Source of the DNA: Drosophila pseudoobscura
Taxonomy: Eukaryota > Arthropoda > Insecta > Diptera > Drosophilidae
Direction of reading: 5' to 3'
Length of the DNA: 64,000 nt
NCBI RefSeq assembly: GCF_009870125.1
Contig: NC_046679.1
Span: 29,822,001 to 29,886,000 of the forward strand
The translations under genes and the position numbers were made by a program. The notes below the pieces were generated by a model. That model was not told where the DNA came from, made no database searches, and worked only from the letters and a program-made list of their open reading frames with translations. Below, one piece after another: positions 1 through 19,570 of this stretch. Position 1 is the first letter of the stretch. Every line of letters starts with the position of its first letter.

Positions 1-232
1 GGGAAAGCCACAACTGTTCTACTTCTCAGGCCCGGGGCAAGTGCTTAATCGATTTTAATATAATTGCTGCCCGACCGTGGGTGACAGTATGTATCTTTTT
101 CTTCCAATTGCTAGACGATCGTTTTTTTGTTTTTTTTGCTGTTATGCAATTGAACAGCTGTCATGGCAAATCAATTGATTTCTTTGCCATCTCCTTAACT
201 AATCAATGGTTTTCCTTTCTCTTTCTTTTTAG
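1..232 (+). other. sr: sr intron upstream of the first full exon, possibly with an exon tail at 1-36
   Basis: The last 200 bases are T-rich and end in a good 3' splice site (AG at 231-232), so this is the end of an intron. At 37-42 the string GCAAGT follows CGGG, a good match to the rare GC-AG type of donor. If used, bases 1-36 would be the end of the preceding sr exon and the phase (one base left over) would match the exon that starts at 233. The peptide it would encode is too short to recognise, so this is only a possibility. Confidence 0.3.
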
Positions 233-6990
<6,758 letters not shown>

Positions 6991-7227
6991 AGTCTAGAGA
7001 ATTCAGCATCATCCATTGATCCGAAGCCACCAGCCGCCGGCTCGGGGAATCTACAGTCCCTGCAGCAGCCCCATCTCGATCTATCGCTGGCCATCAATGA
7101 GAGTGGATTCCCGTTTGAGTTGACCTCCGATTATGGCACCATATCGCCGCTATCGAGCCCCCTGAAATTCAATCATCTGTGGGCCAATCACGAGTACTAC
7201 AAGGACAATCCATCCTCTGAGATCTGA
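6991..7227 (+). CDS. sr: In-frame 78-codon extension of sr after the TAG stop (candidate stop-codon readthrough)
   Basis: Directly after TAG 6988-6990 the same frame stays open for 78 sense codons up to TGA 7225-7227. Codon use is coding-like (G/C-rich third positions such as CTG, GCC, AAG, ATC), unlike the A/T-rich 3' UTR that begins right after 7227. The peptide has a Pro/Ser-rich start, a middle with LDLSLAINESGFPFEL, a TISPLSSPLKF stretch with Ser-Pro sites, and an acidic tail ending in SSEI. I see no splice pair that would neatly remove the TAG. Explanations: translational readthrough as known for many Drosophila genes, a strain-specific nonsense change, or a base error. The extension itself looks like real protein-coding sequence. 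Confidence 0.7.
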   Translation, partial: SLENSASSIDPKPPAAGSGNLQSLQQPHLDLSLAINESGFPFELTSDYGTISPLSSPLKFNHLWANHEYYKDNPSSEI

Positions 7228-9300
7228 TCAATCAATCAATCGCTGATACTGATGCTGAATAATCTTACTAGTTTGTAGTTGTAATCCAGGGGTTGTGCTA
7301 GATGGAGAAATCAATTTTCAAGACATTAAATCTTAAAGAAAAACCATATGCTACGATAAAACATACGATAGTTAATATATATCACACATCAATGGAAAAA
7401 AAACACACACACAGATTTACTAACCATACAAAAAAAACACACACACAAAATGCTGTTGAAAGTGATCGAAAGTTATCGATATCGATCAAAATATCGAAAT
7501 TACAAAAACGTGGTGATCGAAAAAATAATGATTTCGGTCGAAATGTTATCGAATATTATTTATTCGATGGATTGATGATGAAAAAGTGATCGATAAATTA
7601 TCGAAAATAATCGAATTGATGAATAAACATATAAAAAATAATACAAAATATAAAATATACAAAAAAAAATGGGAAAATATTTAACTTATGTCTCTAATAC
7701 TGTGATCTCATGTGTAATAATTATTAATTTTAATTTCCTTACATAACTAAAAAAAAAAAAACAAAAAACAAAAACCACACACAACACAAAATAATTTTAA
7801 AAATTATAATCCTTTCGCCTTTTGCCTTTAGCTAATGTTCATTTTTAAAAAATGCTAACACACAAAAACACACACTAATTTATTGCATTTTAAAAATAAT
7901 TATAAATACAAAATATATATCGATTATAATGATTAACTTATTGTCTTAAAGGTATAGATTTAGGTTTTAACACACGAACAAATAACTAAATAAAAAATCT
8001 TAGCATATCATTTTGTTTCCTCTAAGCATTATAAATTTAAAAGAATTAAATTTACAAAATTAAAGCGAACATTGTTTGACATAATGTTGCTCATTGTACT
8101 TCCTTAAAAATGATTCGAAATCAATTAAAAAAAATTATCAGATATGATTATTTTATTTAATTTTATTATTACTATTTTTTAATTTATAAATGTTCAATAT
8201 ACTGTAGAAAACAATTTCTTATTAGTTGTTACAATTTTTTGGATCATAAGTTGAGTTAATTTTTATATACAATTTAGTTTTAAATTAAATTTTGACAAAA
8301 TATATAACAATTTTTTAAAAAACAATTTATTTTTGGTTTTTGCCTTTTTTTTAAATATCGAAAAACTTCATAAGTGTTAGACAATAGGAATCTTTGATAA
8401 GTTTCTAGCTGAAAATGAAGCTGAGCCTGGTCAAGTGTTATGCAGCAGCGCACATCGGTAGCACACACGTATACACCCATACATATATTTAGGATGTTGA
8501 ATGTTCAGATTATTGTGAAAATAAGGCCTAACGAATACCAAAAAAATGGAACTCTTGTGCTAAATATAAGATATAAGAGGGAGTGCTGAAATACGAATGT
8601 AACGAATGGTTTGAAATCTATATATTTTTTAGGCAAAACAATTTATATTGAAAAATATATATATTTGCATAGCCGCTAACTGAAAGACACAAATTAGAAG
8701 GGGATTAAGTGTAAAATTTAAGGTATGTAGGATAATAGTATTTCTATAGAAATATGTGGATTTAAGGGCAGTGCCAAGATCTTGTTCTATATATATTTGT
8801 ATTGAGAGTTTGTCGTTTCTGATACCCCTCATTCCCGCATACAAAAAAAATGCCTACAAACCAAACAAATAAATGTGTGAAACTTATGTGCCATTAAGAA
8901 ATTACAAAAAAACAACCCAAGAAGCTTATAAAAAATACACACACATAATGATTTTGAAATTTTAAACGTTGTGATTACATACATACATATATAAAAAAAT
9001 ATATTTGTTAATTTAAGGCAGCGGTGGGACGACACGGGACCGACAGTGCAAAAACAAAATAGGCATAAAGATCTTAGGGACCCAGAATGCAGACCCACCG
9101 CTGATTTAATGCATGGTTCAGTGTTAAAAAAAAAAAATAAAAAATAAAATAAAAACCGCTTAAAAGTTCCATTTAGATGTACATTTCAATGTGTGTGTTT
9201 ACAACTTAAAGAAGAAAAAAAAACCCGTTGCTTATGGACAGTTTTTCTTCCATATTTATAAATAAATGTAATACTCAACACTTGGGATAAATGTATTTTA
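7228..9300 (+). other. sr: Probable sr 3' UTR and polyadenylation region
   Basis: A/T-rich DNA with many AATAAA-like strings and no supported ORF. A cluster of ATCGA words sits near its start (7464-7615). The best late poly(A) signal I see is AATAAA at 9261-9266, followed further on by GT-rich sequence near 9408-9425. The true cleavage site cannot be fixed from sequence alone. Confidence 0.5.
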
Positions 9301-11779
9301 TTGATGCATTCATTTAGCTAGAACAACAATTATTCGCTTAGCTAAGCAGAACGCCGAACAAAAAAAAAAAAAACACAAAAAAATATATTTCAAATGCTCA
9401 AAAAGTGTATTTTTTGGTGTGTGTTAAAAATTAGATAAAAGTGAATGTTTTTCTCATGTGTGTGCACATTAAATATACTATAAACGAAACGAATATTATA
9501 TTCATTAAACATTAAGGCTCTCTCATTGTTTAAGACTGTCTTTGTGTTTAGATCGAATGTTGTTTGGGTTAGATGTAGGATCCTCTCTATATACGATATA
9601 TATCAGTTATCTTTTTCTATATAATTATCTATATCCTGGAGTTAGCATAAGTTCGATATATACAATAATAATCGAATTATATACCACACACACAAACACA
9701 CACACAATAATAATATATGCATAAATTTGGCAGAAAACACTTTTTGAAAGCAAATTAAATGAAAACTAAATTTAAAATTTAAACAAAAGATCTACTGTGT
9801 GTGTATTTCTGTTCTTGTTGGGGTCTGTTTGCTGGTCATATAAATTAGTTTGGCATTCGTTTGGGACCCATCGAAATGCAGACCCAATAAAAAGCGCAAT
9901 AAAATTGAAAATAATAGCCACAGTGGCTCCAGAGGAGACGACGACATGGACAACGATGTGGACACGGACATGGCCATGGACATGGCCATGGACGATATAT
10001 GCCAGCACTCAAAACTAATGAAATGTTCCCAAAGTCCACCACCACCGCCGCCAAGCGGAAAGTCGATTGACCAGAAAAGCCTCTCCTTTTCGCAGATCTT
10101 TTCTGTTTTCATTTAGGAGAGCTGCTGCTCTGCTGCTCCGCTCACCTGCTGCTGCTGCTGCTGCTCTGGCACTGGGCTGCCAGCAGCGACAGGCGCATGT
10201 CGGGGTCTAAAAATTCTTCTAAAAGACGAGCAGCCAGCCAATGTCTCGGGGAGGCGCGCTGCCAAAGTTATGAGCGCAATTCTATCGTAAAAATGCAAAA
10301 AGGAAAATCAACTTGAAAGAAACTATGGAATGAGGAATGCTCTACAACAGGCTCTCCAATGCTCCCACTCGCCATGGCTAGGCATATACTGCCCAAACAA
10401 CATACATGTCATGTACATGCCTGACTCTTTTTTTAGAGAAATTTCGGTTCTTTCTTCGCCACCTTCCGCTGGAACTCAAGGACTCTTCTTCTTTAGGGGG
10501 CGATGCCTTACAACATACATGTCATGTACATGACTGACTCTTTTTTTTCGTGAAATTTCAGTTCTTTATTCGCCACCTTCCACTGGAACTCAAGGACTCT
10601 TCTTCTTTAGGGCAAAAAAAAATGCAAAATGCTTTCATGCTCTGCCCCCGCCCCACCGTTCTGCCTCTTGCGGTTGGCTGCCACAGTTAAGGTTCGTTCT
10701 GCCTTGACCGAAACTAGAAATTCTTGTCTTTCGCAGGCAATCATCAACAGAGGAGGCTCTAGCTCCAGCCTAGCTCTAGCTGTAGCTGGAGGTACGGCTT
10801 GTGTGATTTGTGTGCTTGCGGTACAATTTGAGCCCCAAGCATGCCACAGTAGTTCTTGTGTGTGTGTGTGTGTGCCCCAGTCTTCTTTCAGCAACGCTTA
10901 TGACAGGCGCAAACAAAATTATTTTTGCATCCTTTAGGCCGCCAGGTGATGAACCGTCGACCGTCTCATGTGGCATCTGTGTAGATGTCGTCTTAAGTGC
11001 CACCGATTTGACATGTTTAGGTGTTTAGATGTGGCACGATCCCAGATATGCCACCAAATTGATTTCGTTTTGATAAGCGGCAACATTTCATTTTTAATCG
11101 CTAATATTTTGAGAGTCATTCGATTGCATTTGAGTTGTCATTTGATAGAGAGAGAGTCATTCAATTGCCCCACAGAAGAGACAGACAGACAGACAGAGAG
11201 AGAGGGAGAGAGGGCGAGCGAGAGAGAGAGGTGGCCTCTGGCTATCACCTGGCGAGAGGTGTCGCCGAACCGCGCCGTCACTCAGTTGTTGACTATCAAA
11301 AACCGGACTCTACAAAAGCCCCCGAGAGTCGACTCCACTCCATGACCGCATGGAGCCAGCATAAAGGACTGCCAGCAGCCGATCGACAGCTACGCCGGGA
11401 ATGTCATGCAGACAATCTCTCTAGTGCCTTGCGAGCAATATCTTTTTCTTTTTCGTTTTTTTTCAGCTTTTTGCTTTTTTGCTTAACTGCTAATGAGTTG
11501 CCGTTAGTGTGATTTATTTCCTAAATAAATAGAATTGCCAGCAGTTAAGCCAAGTTCAAACTTTGCATGCCACATGCCACATGCCACATGCAACACACAA
11601 CACGACACGAGACAGCCAGAGCCCGTGCCCTGACACACTGATCCCACCCTCAAAAATCAAATTAAATATATCGCTGTACTGACGAAAGTTTTTTGCTGGT
11701 AATTCGTTTTCCAGTTTTTTTTTACGCGTTGCACAACGAAAAAAAAATATTGATCGTTTTCGTATGTTGAGGGTATGAT
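9301..11779. other. Intergenic DNA downstream of sr
   Basis: No gene is supported. The stretch contains CA/GT microsatellites (for example 9684-9707 and 10857-10874), short GGACATGGCCAT repeats near 9960-9990, a 113-base tandem duplication (listed separately), a GA-rich run at 11143-11232, and high-complexity DNA at about 10940-11420 that could be regulatory. Confidence 0.6.
10398..10612. repeat. Tandem duplication, 113-base period
   Basis: The block at 10398-10498 recurs at 10511-10612 with only a handful of changes, separated by 12 bases. Each copy begins with the partly palindromic CATACATGTCATGTACATG and ends with ACTCTTCTTCTTTAGGG. The near identity implies a recent event. Confidence 0.9.
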
Positions 11780-12520
11780 GAAATTTTATAATAATTAATA
11801 AATGAAATAAAAACATTATTAAATAGTAAATTAATGAAATAATAAATTAGTTTAATAATACAGTTATTAATTATTATTAATAAGTTATTAAATAAAATCA
11901 ACAAATTTTAAAGAAAAAATTTAAAAAAAATCGAATTATTAAAAAATTATTATTAAATTAAGAAACGAATAAAAGAAATTCAAAAAATTCAAAAAATCAA
12001 AAAATTAATGCACAAGAAAACAATAAAAAATTAAAAAATTAATTCATAAGAAAACAATTAAAAATTAAGACTAAATAGAATAATTAAGAAATTAATTCAC
12101 AAAAAAAAACAATAAAAAATTAAAAAAATCGAATGATTGAGAAATTAATTAAAACAATAAAAAAATGGTTAAATAAAAAAAATTTTATAAATTAATCTAA
12201 AAAAACATATGTACATAAAAACTAAGAAATAAATTAATACAAAAATAAATATATTTATATATTGAAAATATATATAATATTAAAAGGTTTTGGGTCAACT
12301 TGTGGGAGTGGACGAAGGGCTTGGTTCCTAGTTTTAAATAAAAAATAACAAAATTTATTACTAAAAAAATCCTTTTAAGCTTAAGATAAAATAAAACAAA
12401 AAATATATTTTATTCAATTGAATTTAAAACAAGTATAATAATTAAATCTTTTATAAAAAAATATAGGAGCATTTTTTAACTAGAGCTAGATTTGTTTTAA
12501 TCAAAATGAAACACGGAAAA
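11780..12520. repeat. A-rich low-complexity island
   Basis: About 740 bases are almost wholly A and T with A dominating the + strand, made of imperfect AATTAAAAAATTAAT-like words. There is no ORF beyond chance. Confidence 0.75.
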
Positions 12521-12534
12521 AAAAATAAAAAAAT

Positions 12535-12744
12535 TTAGGTCCACAATGAAACTCCCTCCGGAAGGTAATTTACCATCATTCCATCCAAATTCTTAGCTTC
12601 AAAGGCATTCCACAACTCTGGCAGTAACTTCCTGAGGTCAGGGACCTCTGTTCGTTGGTCAGTAGCCCGTTGGGCTATTAATAAAGCCCGCCATATCGCA
12701 CTGTCTATGACATTTTGACTAATTGAAAAGCCCTCGAAAATATA
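12535..12744 (-). pseudogene. Orphan open frame of 69 residues, probably a decayed gene or transposase fragment
   Basis: On the minus strand one frame is open from 12744 to a TAA at 12535-12537, bounded upstream by an in-frame TAA at 12745-12747. It lacks an ATG near its beginning; the only Met residues form a late MM pair. The peptide looks protein-like rather than random, with SAIWRALLIAQRATDQ and DLRKLLPELWNAFEAKNLDG, and codons are less A/T-biased than the flanking A-rich island. I do not recognise the family. It could be a relic of a mobile element or one exon of a lost gene. Confidence 0.35.
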
Positions 12745-12747
12745 TTA

Positions 12748-14159
12748 TGGTCCGGCGATCAGCGAAAGTTCCGCTCAGGGGACTACTGGCTGGTGCCTGC
12801 TCTTCGCCCAGATCTGTGGCCCTAATCAAAACTAATACATCATGAGTGCTGCCGATGCATTAGTAGCAGAAGCAGTGGCATCATCAGAAGCAGCAACAGC
12901 CTGCCTGCTGCCTGCTGCCTGCATAAGGGCCCTGCTTGCGGCTCTACCTTTACCTCAAAAAAAAAGAGATACTCCTCTCCAGAGTATGCGTATCTATGGC
13001 CACATATTTCATCCTCATCGTTGTCGTCGGTTGTCGGTTCTTCCACTGGGTCTTCTTTTTGCATGAAAAGGGGCTACAGGGAGGGCGGGTGGTGGTGGAT
13101 GCACAGAAGCTTTTCTTGGCCATAAAGAAACTAGATCAATTTAATTTGTTTTCGGTTCTTCTTTTTGTTCGAGACTCGTTCCAGAGCGAGCCACCGATCC
13201 ACTTTGGAGACACATTTTTGCGGAAGCGTGCCACTTTGTCACGCCGGTCGCATTGTGCCGCGGGCGTTCGTTTCGCAAAGAGGCCCAAAGGCGCCGCTAG
13301 ACACTCGATACTAGGATCGGGGATCGGGGATCGGAGATCGGAGATGGGTATGGAGTACTGGTCTGTAGTCCCGACTCTTTGGTATGCCTGATTAATGCTT
13401 TGGGGCTGGACTCGGCCTCGGACTCGGCCTCGGCTTCGGCTACGGCCTCTCCTCTTATCAGTGTTTGTAATTAGCGCATTTGCATTAAAAATAGCAATAA
13501 TTTCCCATAAAAGAAATGCCCCAACATTGAGATATATCGTATATATTTGTGGGGCTGCTGCTGCAGCACGTTTGGGGCCGGCCTTCTCCTCTCTCCTTTG
13601 GGGTAATTATTGCACGGCGGACAGGAAGTGGCACAGAATTAAAATCGAAACATTAAATAGATAGCCGCGACATACCGCAAGTCGCGCGTCCACCCAGACA
13701 TCAATTAAGTTTCGGTCTATCGGTTGTACGGCTCCTCTCGCTCTGCCACCAGCCAGAGTCCCTCCCCTTCCATCACTCTGGCACTCCGCCATACCCCGCC
13801 ATCACTCTACCACTCCACACCCCAGCAATTAACAATTCTCCTGCCGCCTGCCTCCCTCCTGCCTTCCGCCTGGGGATTTTTTCCTCCTCTAGCGCCATCT
13901 ACAGTTGCCTTTTGGCGTTGGTTAGAGATGGTTGCGTGAGCCGGGGCTTAACCATAGCGATAGTTAGGTCTCTTGGCGATCCTTAAGTGCTTTAATTTTG
14001 CGATATTTCTCTACTGTTCATTCCTGCATGAATTCCTTTTGAAAAAGAATCATCACGTGCCTTTTGGCGATTTATCGCAATATCGCAACTATCGGAAATA
14101 TCGAATCATAGAATATATCCCTTCATGGATCCACAGTAAAGGAAGTTTTTAACACAGTA
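12748..14159. other. Intergenic DNA, no gene seen
   Basis: Mixed-complexity sequence with a GATCGGGGATCGGAGATCGG run (13315-13342), a CTCGGC-rich run (13407-13450) and a C/T-rich stretch (13735-13890). No frame is supported. Parts may be sr regulatory DNA. Confidence 0.5.
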
Positions 14160-14560
14160 CTTCTCCATAATTGTGCATTTTTTTTTTAAATATACATTTA
14201 AGTTTTTTTTTATATTTTAATTTTAATTTTTTTTATAATTTATATTTAATTTTTTTATATATACATATATTTTTTTATATTTTGTATGTATTATATTTTA
14301 TTTTATTGTATTATTATTATATTATATTATGTATTACATTTATGTTTCATATTTTTATTTTATATGATTTTTACATTTATATGAGACCTTTTTTTCACGT
14401 TAAGTTTTTATTTTTTACGTATATTTTTTAACTTTTTTAATTTTTTCAAATTATTTCGGTATTACATTTTTTTTTAAGACTTTTTGTTATTTTTTTAATT
14501 TTTGTTTGTTTATTTTTATATATATTTGATATTAATTTAAATTTTACACTCTTCCATCAC
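14160..14560. repeat. T-rich low-complexity island
   Basis: About 400 bases of T and A with T dominating the + strand, opposite in strand bias to the A-rich islands at 11.8 and 18.9 kb. Confidence 0.75.
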
Positions 14561-14569
14561 TAAATTGTG

Positions 14570-16400
14570 GCATGTGCATTTTAATTGCGAAAATTTATGA
14601 TCTGAGCGCCGGCTGTCCGACCGTCGAGACTTTCCCGAATGTCGTAGGGGAGGGGGAAGGGGGAAGGAGGGAGGGTGAAATGGTTGTCACATTGAAAATC
14701 GTTTGCCATATCTTCATATTCCAATTAATCTTAAATCTGGCTGTGGCTCTGGTCTCTCTGTTGGGTGGCTCTCTGGTTGTGGCAATTATGGATCACTAAT
14801 TAATGTTGTTTTAAACAAACTTGGCAACGCATTTTGCGCACATTTGAGCCAATTATCCAGCCATTGGGGCAACGGCAACGGGCCACGCCCCGGCCACGCA
14901 GGCGTGCATTTATTGATTCACAATTAATGTTCGATTATCGTGATTGCGGAGTCTGGAGTCGGGAGTCTGGACTCTCCGTGGCCGTCAATCGTTGAATGAC
15001 ACGCCCCAATTTTACAGATAGATAGATCCACAGCGATAGATGCCAGCAGGTGCATGCCTACCTCCAGGCCTGCTGCCTTTCTTGATCTCTCTCTATCTCT
15101 CTCTCTGTGAAAAGATCGATGATGTTTCTTTTTTTTTTGTGGTGATCACAAATTCAGTAGCCGTTTTGACTGCCTAATGATGGCCCCCCCAATTTCCAAC
15201 CCATGCCGGCCTCCTGCGAGGAGTAGCCAATGAATTATTACGCTAACCATCAGCCATGTTAGCACAATTGGCCCACAAGTCTATTATTATTTATCCTCTC
15301 TTCGATCGAAACCCCCAGAGACGGGGTCTCTGCGATCGGCAGCCGCCGCGCTGCGCCGTTAACTGAACTACGCGGCCATCAATCATGAAATTATTGCCGC
15401 TACATGGGCCATGGATTTGCATTCGGCCAAAGAGAGATGCCTGCAGAGAAAGAGCTCCACAAGTGATATTTCAGGCATCTCTCATCTCTCACCTTTTGGG
15501 AATTGAGATCAAAAAAAGATCAATCTTATGAAGGAATTAAAGAAGGTAACTGGAGAACTGGAGAAGGAAGAGGTGCTCTTGCGATGAAAACAAAGCTTTA
15601 GGATAATCAGGTATTCCTTTCCAGGCAGCTTTGGATGCATTTCCTTCTGAAGAACTTCTATATTTGTATCCCCAAAAGAATAATTAAAAATAATGTTATT
15701 TAGGATCCTCTAAAAGCCAGATCTTTGATCATTTTATCGCCATCTTATGTGCACCTTCTGTTGAAGGTCTCTCCCTGAAGTCCTCGCCACATCTTCTGCT
15801 TTTTTTGATGAAAATTAATTAATGGCTGATTCAATTAAAATTGCAACATGCCGTTGAACAAAGGTACATTGAAAATGTGTTTGCTGCTGGAAGGAATCCT
15901 TGTCCCTTGTCCCTGTTTCTGCCACTTCTTTCAGTCCCTTCTTTGGCTGGCTACCATGTACAACTTGTAGCTACAACTTGCGTGCGTCGTTCCTTGATGA
16001 GCAGCGGCAGCAACAGCCACTGCCACTGCAACACTTGCAACAGCAACTGGCAACATGTGTTGGTCAGTGCTAATCTGCCTCCGTCTCTCTCTCTCTCTCT
16101 CTGTTTGTCCTTAGGCGAAGAAACGTTCGAAATCTCGAGTGTAAAAATCAATTTACTAGTAGTATTTCCCCTTCCCCTCCCCTCACCTCCCCACCCCTCC
16201 ATCGCGATATGCCACACTCTCACGTCCTTGGCAATTTGTGTGGCAATGGAAATGGAAAATTGCTGTTGCAATTATTTGTAGCCATGTAAATTTGTTCTGT
16301 TGCGGCCACCAGGTGACAAGAATTCTAATAACTTGCTTAGCCTCCACTCCACTCCGATCGGCATCTGCATCTGCGTCTGGGTCTCTGGTTTTTGGGGTCC
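14570..16400. promoter_or_regulatory. High-complexity intergenic block, candidate enhancer DNA
   Basis: Two stretches (about 14790-15050 and 15170-15480) stand out from the A/T-rich surroundings. They are balanced in composition and dense in homeodomain-type TAAT/ATTA cores and in words such as CAATTA and GCCAATTA. No ORF is supported. A function as an sr or neighbouring-gene enhancer is inference from position and composition only. Confidence 0.3.
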
Positions 16401-16419
16401 ACAAGGTGGAGCATCCCCC

Positions 16420-16560
16420 TTTTTTCTCTTTGGAGCGGCATCACCTCCTCTTCCATCTCCTTCTCTTTTGGGAGCATCTCCTCCTCTTCCACCGCCTTCT
16501 CCTTTAGGAGCATCTCCTCCTCTTCCACCTCCTCCTCTTCTGGGAGCATCGTTGCTTTTG
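16420..16560. repeat. C/T-rich tandem repeat, about 42-45 base unit
   Basis: Three to four copies of a unit with the core GGGAGCATCTCCTCCTCTTC are arranged head to tail. The + strand is nearly pure pyrimidine between the GGGAGCATC words. Confidence 0.8.
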
Positions 16561-16579
16561 CTTTTGCTTTAGCTTTAGC

Positions 16580-17690
16580 TACTTATATTTTTATCTACCA
16601 TTTAGGCAGAAATTTATTTACGGAATTTGGTTTTCAAATACCCTTTGCCGAGAGGGTTTTATGATTTTTTAACAGAGATGAAAGCATTTCCGACCGTATT
16701 TTATGTTTTGGTGCGAATGATGGTGGCTCCACTTGATGTCTCGTATTTATTGTCGATACCTTTAAATAAATCTTTGGACTATTTGCTGAAAATAGGTCAA
16801 ATTTCCCTACCAAATGTCGAATTTATCCACGTATATATATAAGACAATTTTTATTTCAAATCAAAAAAAAACTGACTTCGAATTAACGAAAAATATTGTT
16901 TTTTTTATTTTTGGCTAAAATTTAGACATCTAGTATTATTTTAAAAACTTATGGGAAAAACGATATTTAAAAGAATTTATTCTTGTAATACAACATTTTA
17001 AAACAAAAAAAAAGGTATTTTTCGTATTTTTTTGGTAGTATTTTATGGAAAATGCGGTATTTTATAAACTCTATTTTGCTAATATAAATTAAAAAATATT
17101 ATTCAGTATTTTTGGTATTTTTTGGTACTTTTGAGTATTTATTTAATGGGAAAATTTTATATTTCAAAAAATGTATTACATATTTTTTGCATATAGTTTT
17201 AGTAATTTTATAGTATTTTATCAGAAAAATCCTAAACTCATTTTGAGAATTTTATGGAAACATTTTAAAAAATTATTACATTTTTTTGGTATATACTTGT
17301 AGTATTTTTCTAGTATTTTTTAGTATTTTATCAGAAAAATGCTTAGTATGATTTCAACGGGAAATTTCTACAGCAAAGGATCGGTGGAAAAGCAGTATTT
17401 TCTTGAAAATACTTCCACCAACCAATTTTAAACAACCTTTGGATTTGTATTTCCTTCTGAATGGCTAACTGAGCCTTTCAAGGCAACGATAGTTTTTGAA
17501 GAGTACCAAAATCTTCGACTCTCAGTGCTACCCTTTCTTTCGTGAAGTATTTCCAGCCATTTGAAACCAATTAGTTTTGTTCGGGGACCACACACAGACG
17601 CTTTAAGGAAATTAACATTTCTTTACAAATTTCCCAACGGTATTTAATGTAAAAGCTCATAAGATAACAAAACTCATCGGCTCTTCTTCC
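16580..17690. repeat. T-rich island with repeated GTATTTTTTGGTATTTT words
   Basis: From about 16860 to 17350 the sequence is a degenerate array of GTATTTT and TTTGGTATTTT words with occasional GGGAAAA. It is followed by unremarkable intergenic DNA. No gene is supported. Confidence 0.65.
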
Positions 17691-18879
17691 CCCCAAAAAA
17701 AAAAAAAAAAAAAAAAAAATGTCTCTAACTCCACAAAGAAAATGAGTATTATCTAAAGAAAAATAAATAAAAATAACTTGAGGTAATTATCACAACATAC
17801 CAAAACAAAACGAAGGGTTCCCCAGCCGAAGAGGAATTAGCATTTAAATTGTCCAAGAGAGACCAAGTTTTTTTTTCGAATGGGGGAAATTGAGTTTTGG
17901 TTTTTCGATTGGGCGCGATAAGAAGCCGAAAATGGTGCACTTATTGACAACTTTAACGAGTTGTCGAAAGGTTTCCCCTCCGCGGGTCGTATATATAAAT
18001 GTTTTTGTGGGTCAACCAGCATAAACAGACTGACCAAACCCCAAAAACTAACCTGTATGTCGGGGGCCCGTCGTCATATCAATGTCAAAACTCAGGCAAA
18101 TTGATGGACAGCCTTAAAGACAAAGAAAAAAGACCACCCACTCGGCCCTCCCTCGTCATTTCCCAGAGACTTTGATTAATTTCCAAATTAAACGCTTCAT
18201 TGGCCACTGGGAAAAAAAAAAACTAAACCAAATGCAACAAGTGGATGAAAAGGTTTTATTTATGATTCCATTGTCTTGAAGAATGATTTCTTTGAATAAA
18301 CAAAAATATTTAACGCTTCAATTGAGTTGTGCCTGGGCCTGTGGCTGGGCCTGTGCTTGGGCCTGAGAGGTACCAGTACTTTCCATCTACCGATCTTCAA
18401 CCTAAAATTGGGCTTGAAGTCGGCTTGGGTCGTGGCCCACAGCATACTAAAAACTTTTATGCGCATTCCTTGACTTCAAGTTCAACTCCAACTCCGATTC
18501 TGAGAGACAGCTACACACAAAAAAAGAAATAAGAAAAGATCAAAACATGACAATAAAAATCAGGACTCTGAAACGGGTCGCTTGCGGAACTCTCTCGACG
18601 TCTCTCCCGGGGTTCGCTTTGGTTTTCTGTCGTGTGCCTGTTTTAACGCCAAAAGTGTGACATATAATTTTGAAAATGACAAGCGGCATCTACAACACTA
18701 AGAAAACCAACAAGAAGAACACCAGCAACAACAGCAACAGCAGCAGGAGGAGCACCAATAAGAATGGAGGCGATAGCTGGACCTTTTAATACCCTTCTTA
18801 ATGCATTTTTCTTCTAGATCGTATACGAAACAAATTCAGGAAATTCAGGGAATTCTTAAAGTTTGAGATAAAATGAATA
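17691..18879. other. Intergenic DNA with a poly(A) run
   Basis: A run of about 23 A lies at 17695-17719. The rest is mixed-complexity DNA with a short GGCCTGTG repeat at 18330-18366 and an AACAGCAACAGCAGCAG run near 18730. No ORF is supported. Confidence 0.5.
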
Positions 18880-19570
18880 ATAAAAAAACTTCTATAAAAC
18901 ATTTCAAGTATAAAATACTAAAAATATAATATTAAAAAATACTGTAAATAAAAAATATTAATAATTAAATATTACAAAAAATTAAAACTTAACACTAAAA
19001 AATTATAGCTGAACACTTAAAAATTAAAACTAAACACTAAAAAATTTAAATTAAACACTAAAAAATTCAAATAAAGTAAAAAGAAAATACTATAAAAAAA
19101 TAAAATAAATAATATATTAAAAAATACTATCAATAAAAAACAAAAATTTAAAATAAATAAAAAATTTTAAATTAAATAAAATACAAAAATCTAATAAAAA
19201 ATAAAAAAAAATTAAATAAAATAAAAAAATTGAACTAAAATAAAAAATTTAAATGCAACGAATTTAAATAAATACAACAAATTTAAATAAAATAAAGAAA
19301 AACATTAAAAATACCATGAAAAAAAATAATAAAAAATAATAATTCTAATAAAAATTACCCTTAAGCGATAAAATATAATATAAACTAAAAAGAAAATACA
19401 AAAAAATACTTTTAAAGGTAAAACAAAAAAATAATAAATACTGAAAAAAATATATACATATAAACAATTCAACTACAAATAAAATCCTACAAATTAAAAC
19501 TACTAAAAATAAAATACTAAAAAAAGTAATTAATAATAAATATAATAATAAACAATAATTCTGAGATGGG
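18880..19570. repeat. A-rich low-complexity island
   Basis: About 690 bases, almost all A and T with A on the + strand. It is built from words such as AACACTAAAAAATTAAA and AAATAAAATAAA. The AACACTAAAAAATT unit repeats four to five times near 18990-19075. Confidence 0.75.

Noticed and set aside
14171-14431. 86-residue hydrophobic frame in T-rich DNA
   Set aside because: Phe/Ile/Leu/Tyr-rich translation of a T-rich island, expected by chance.
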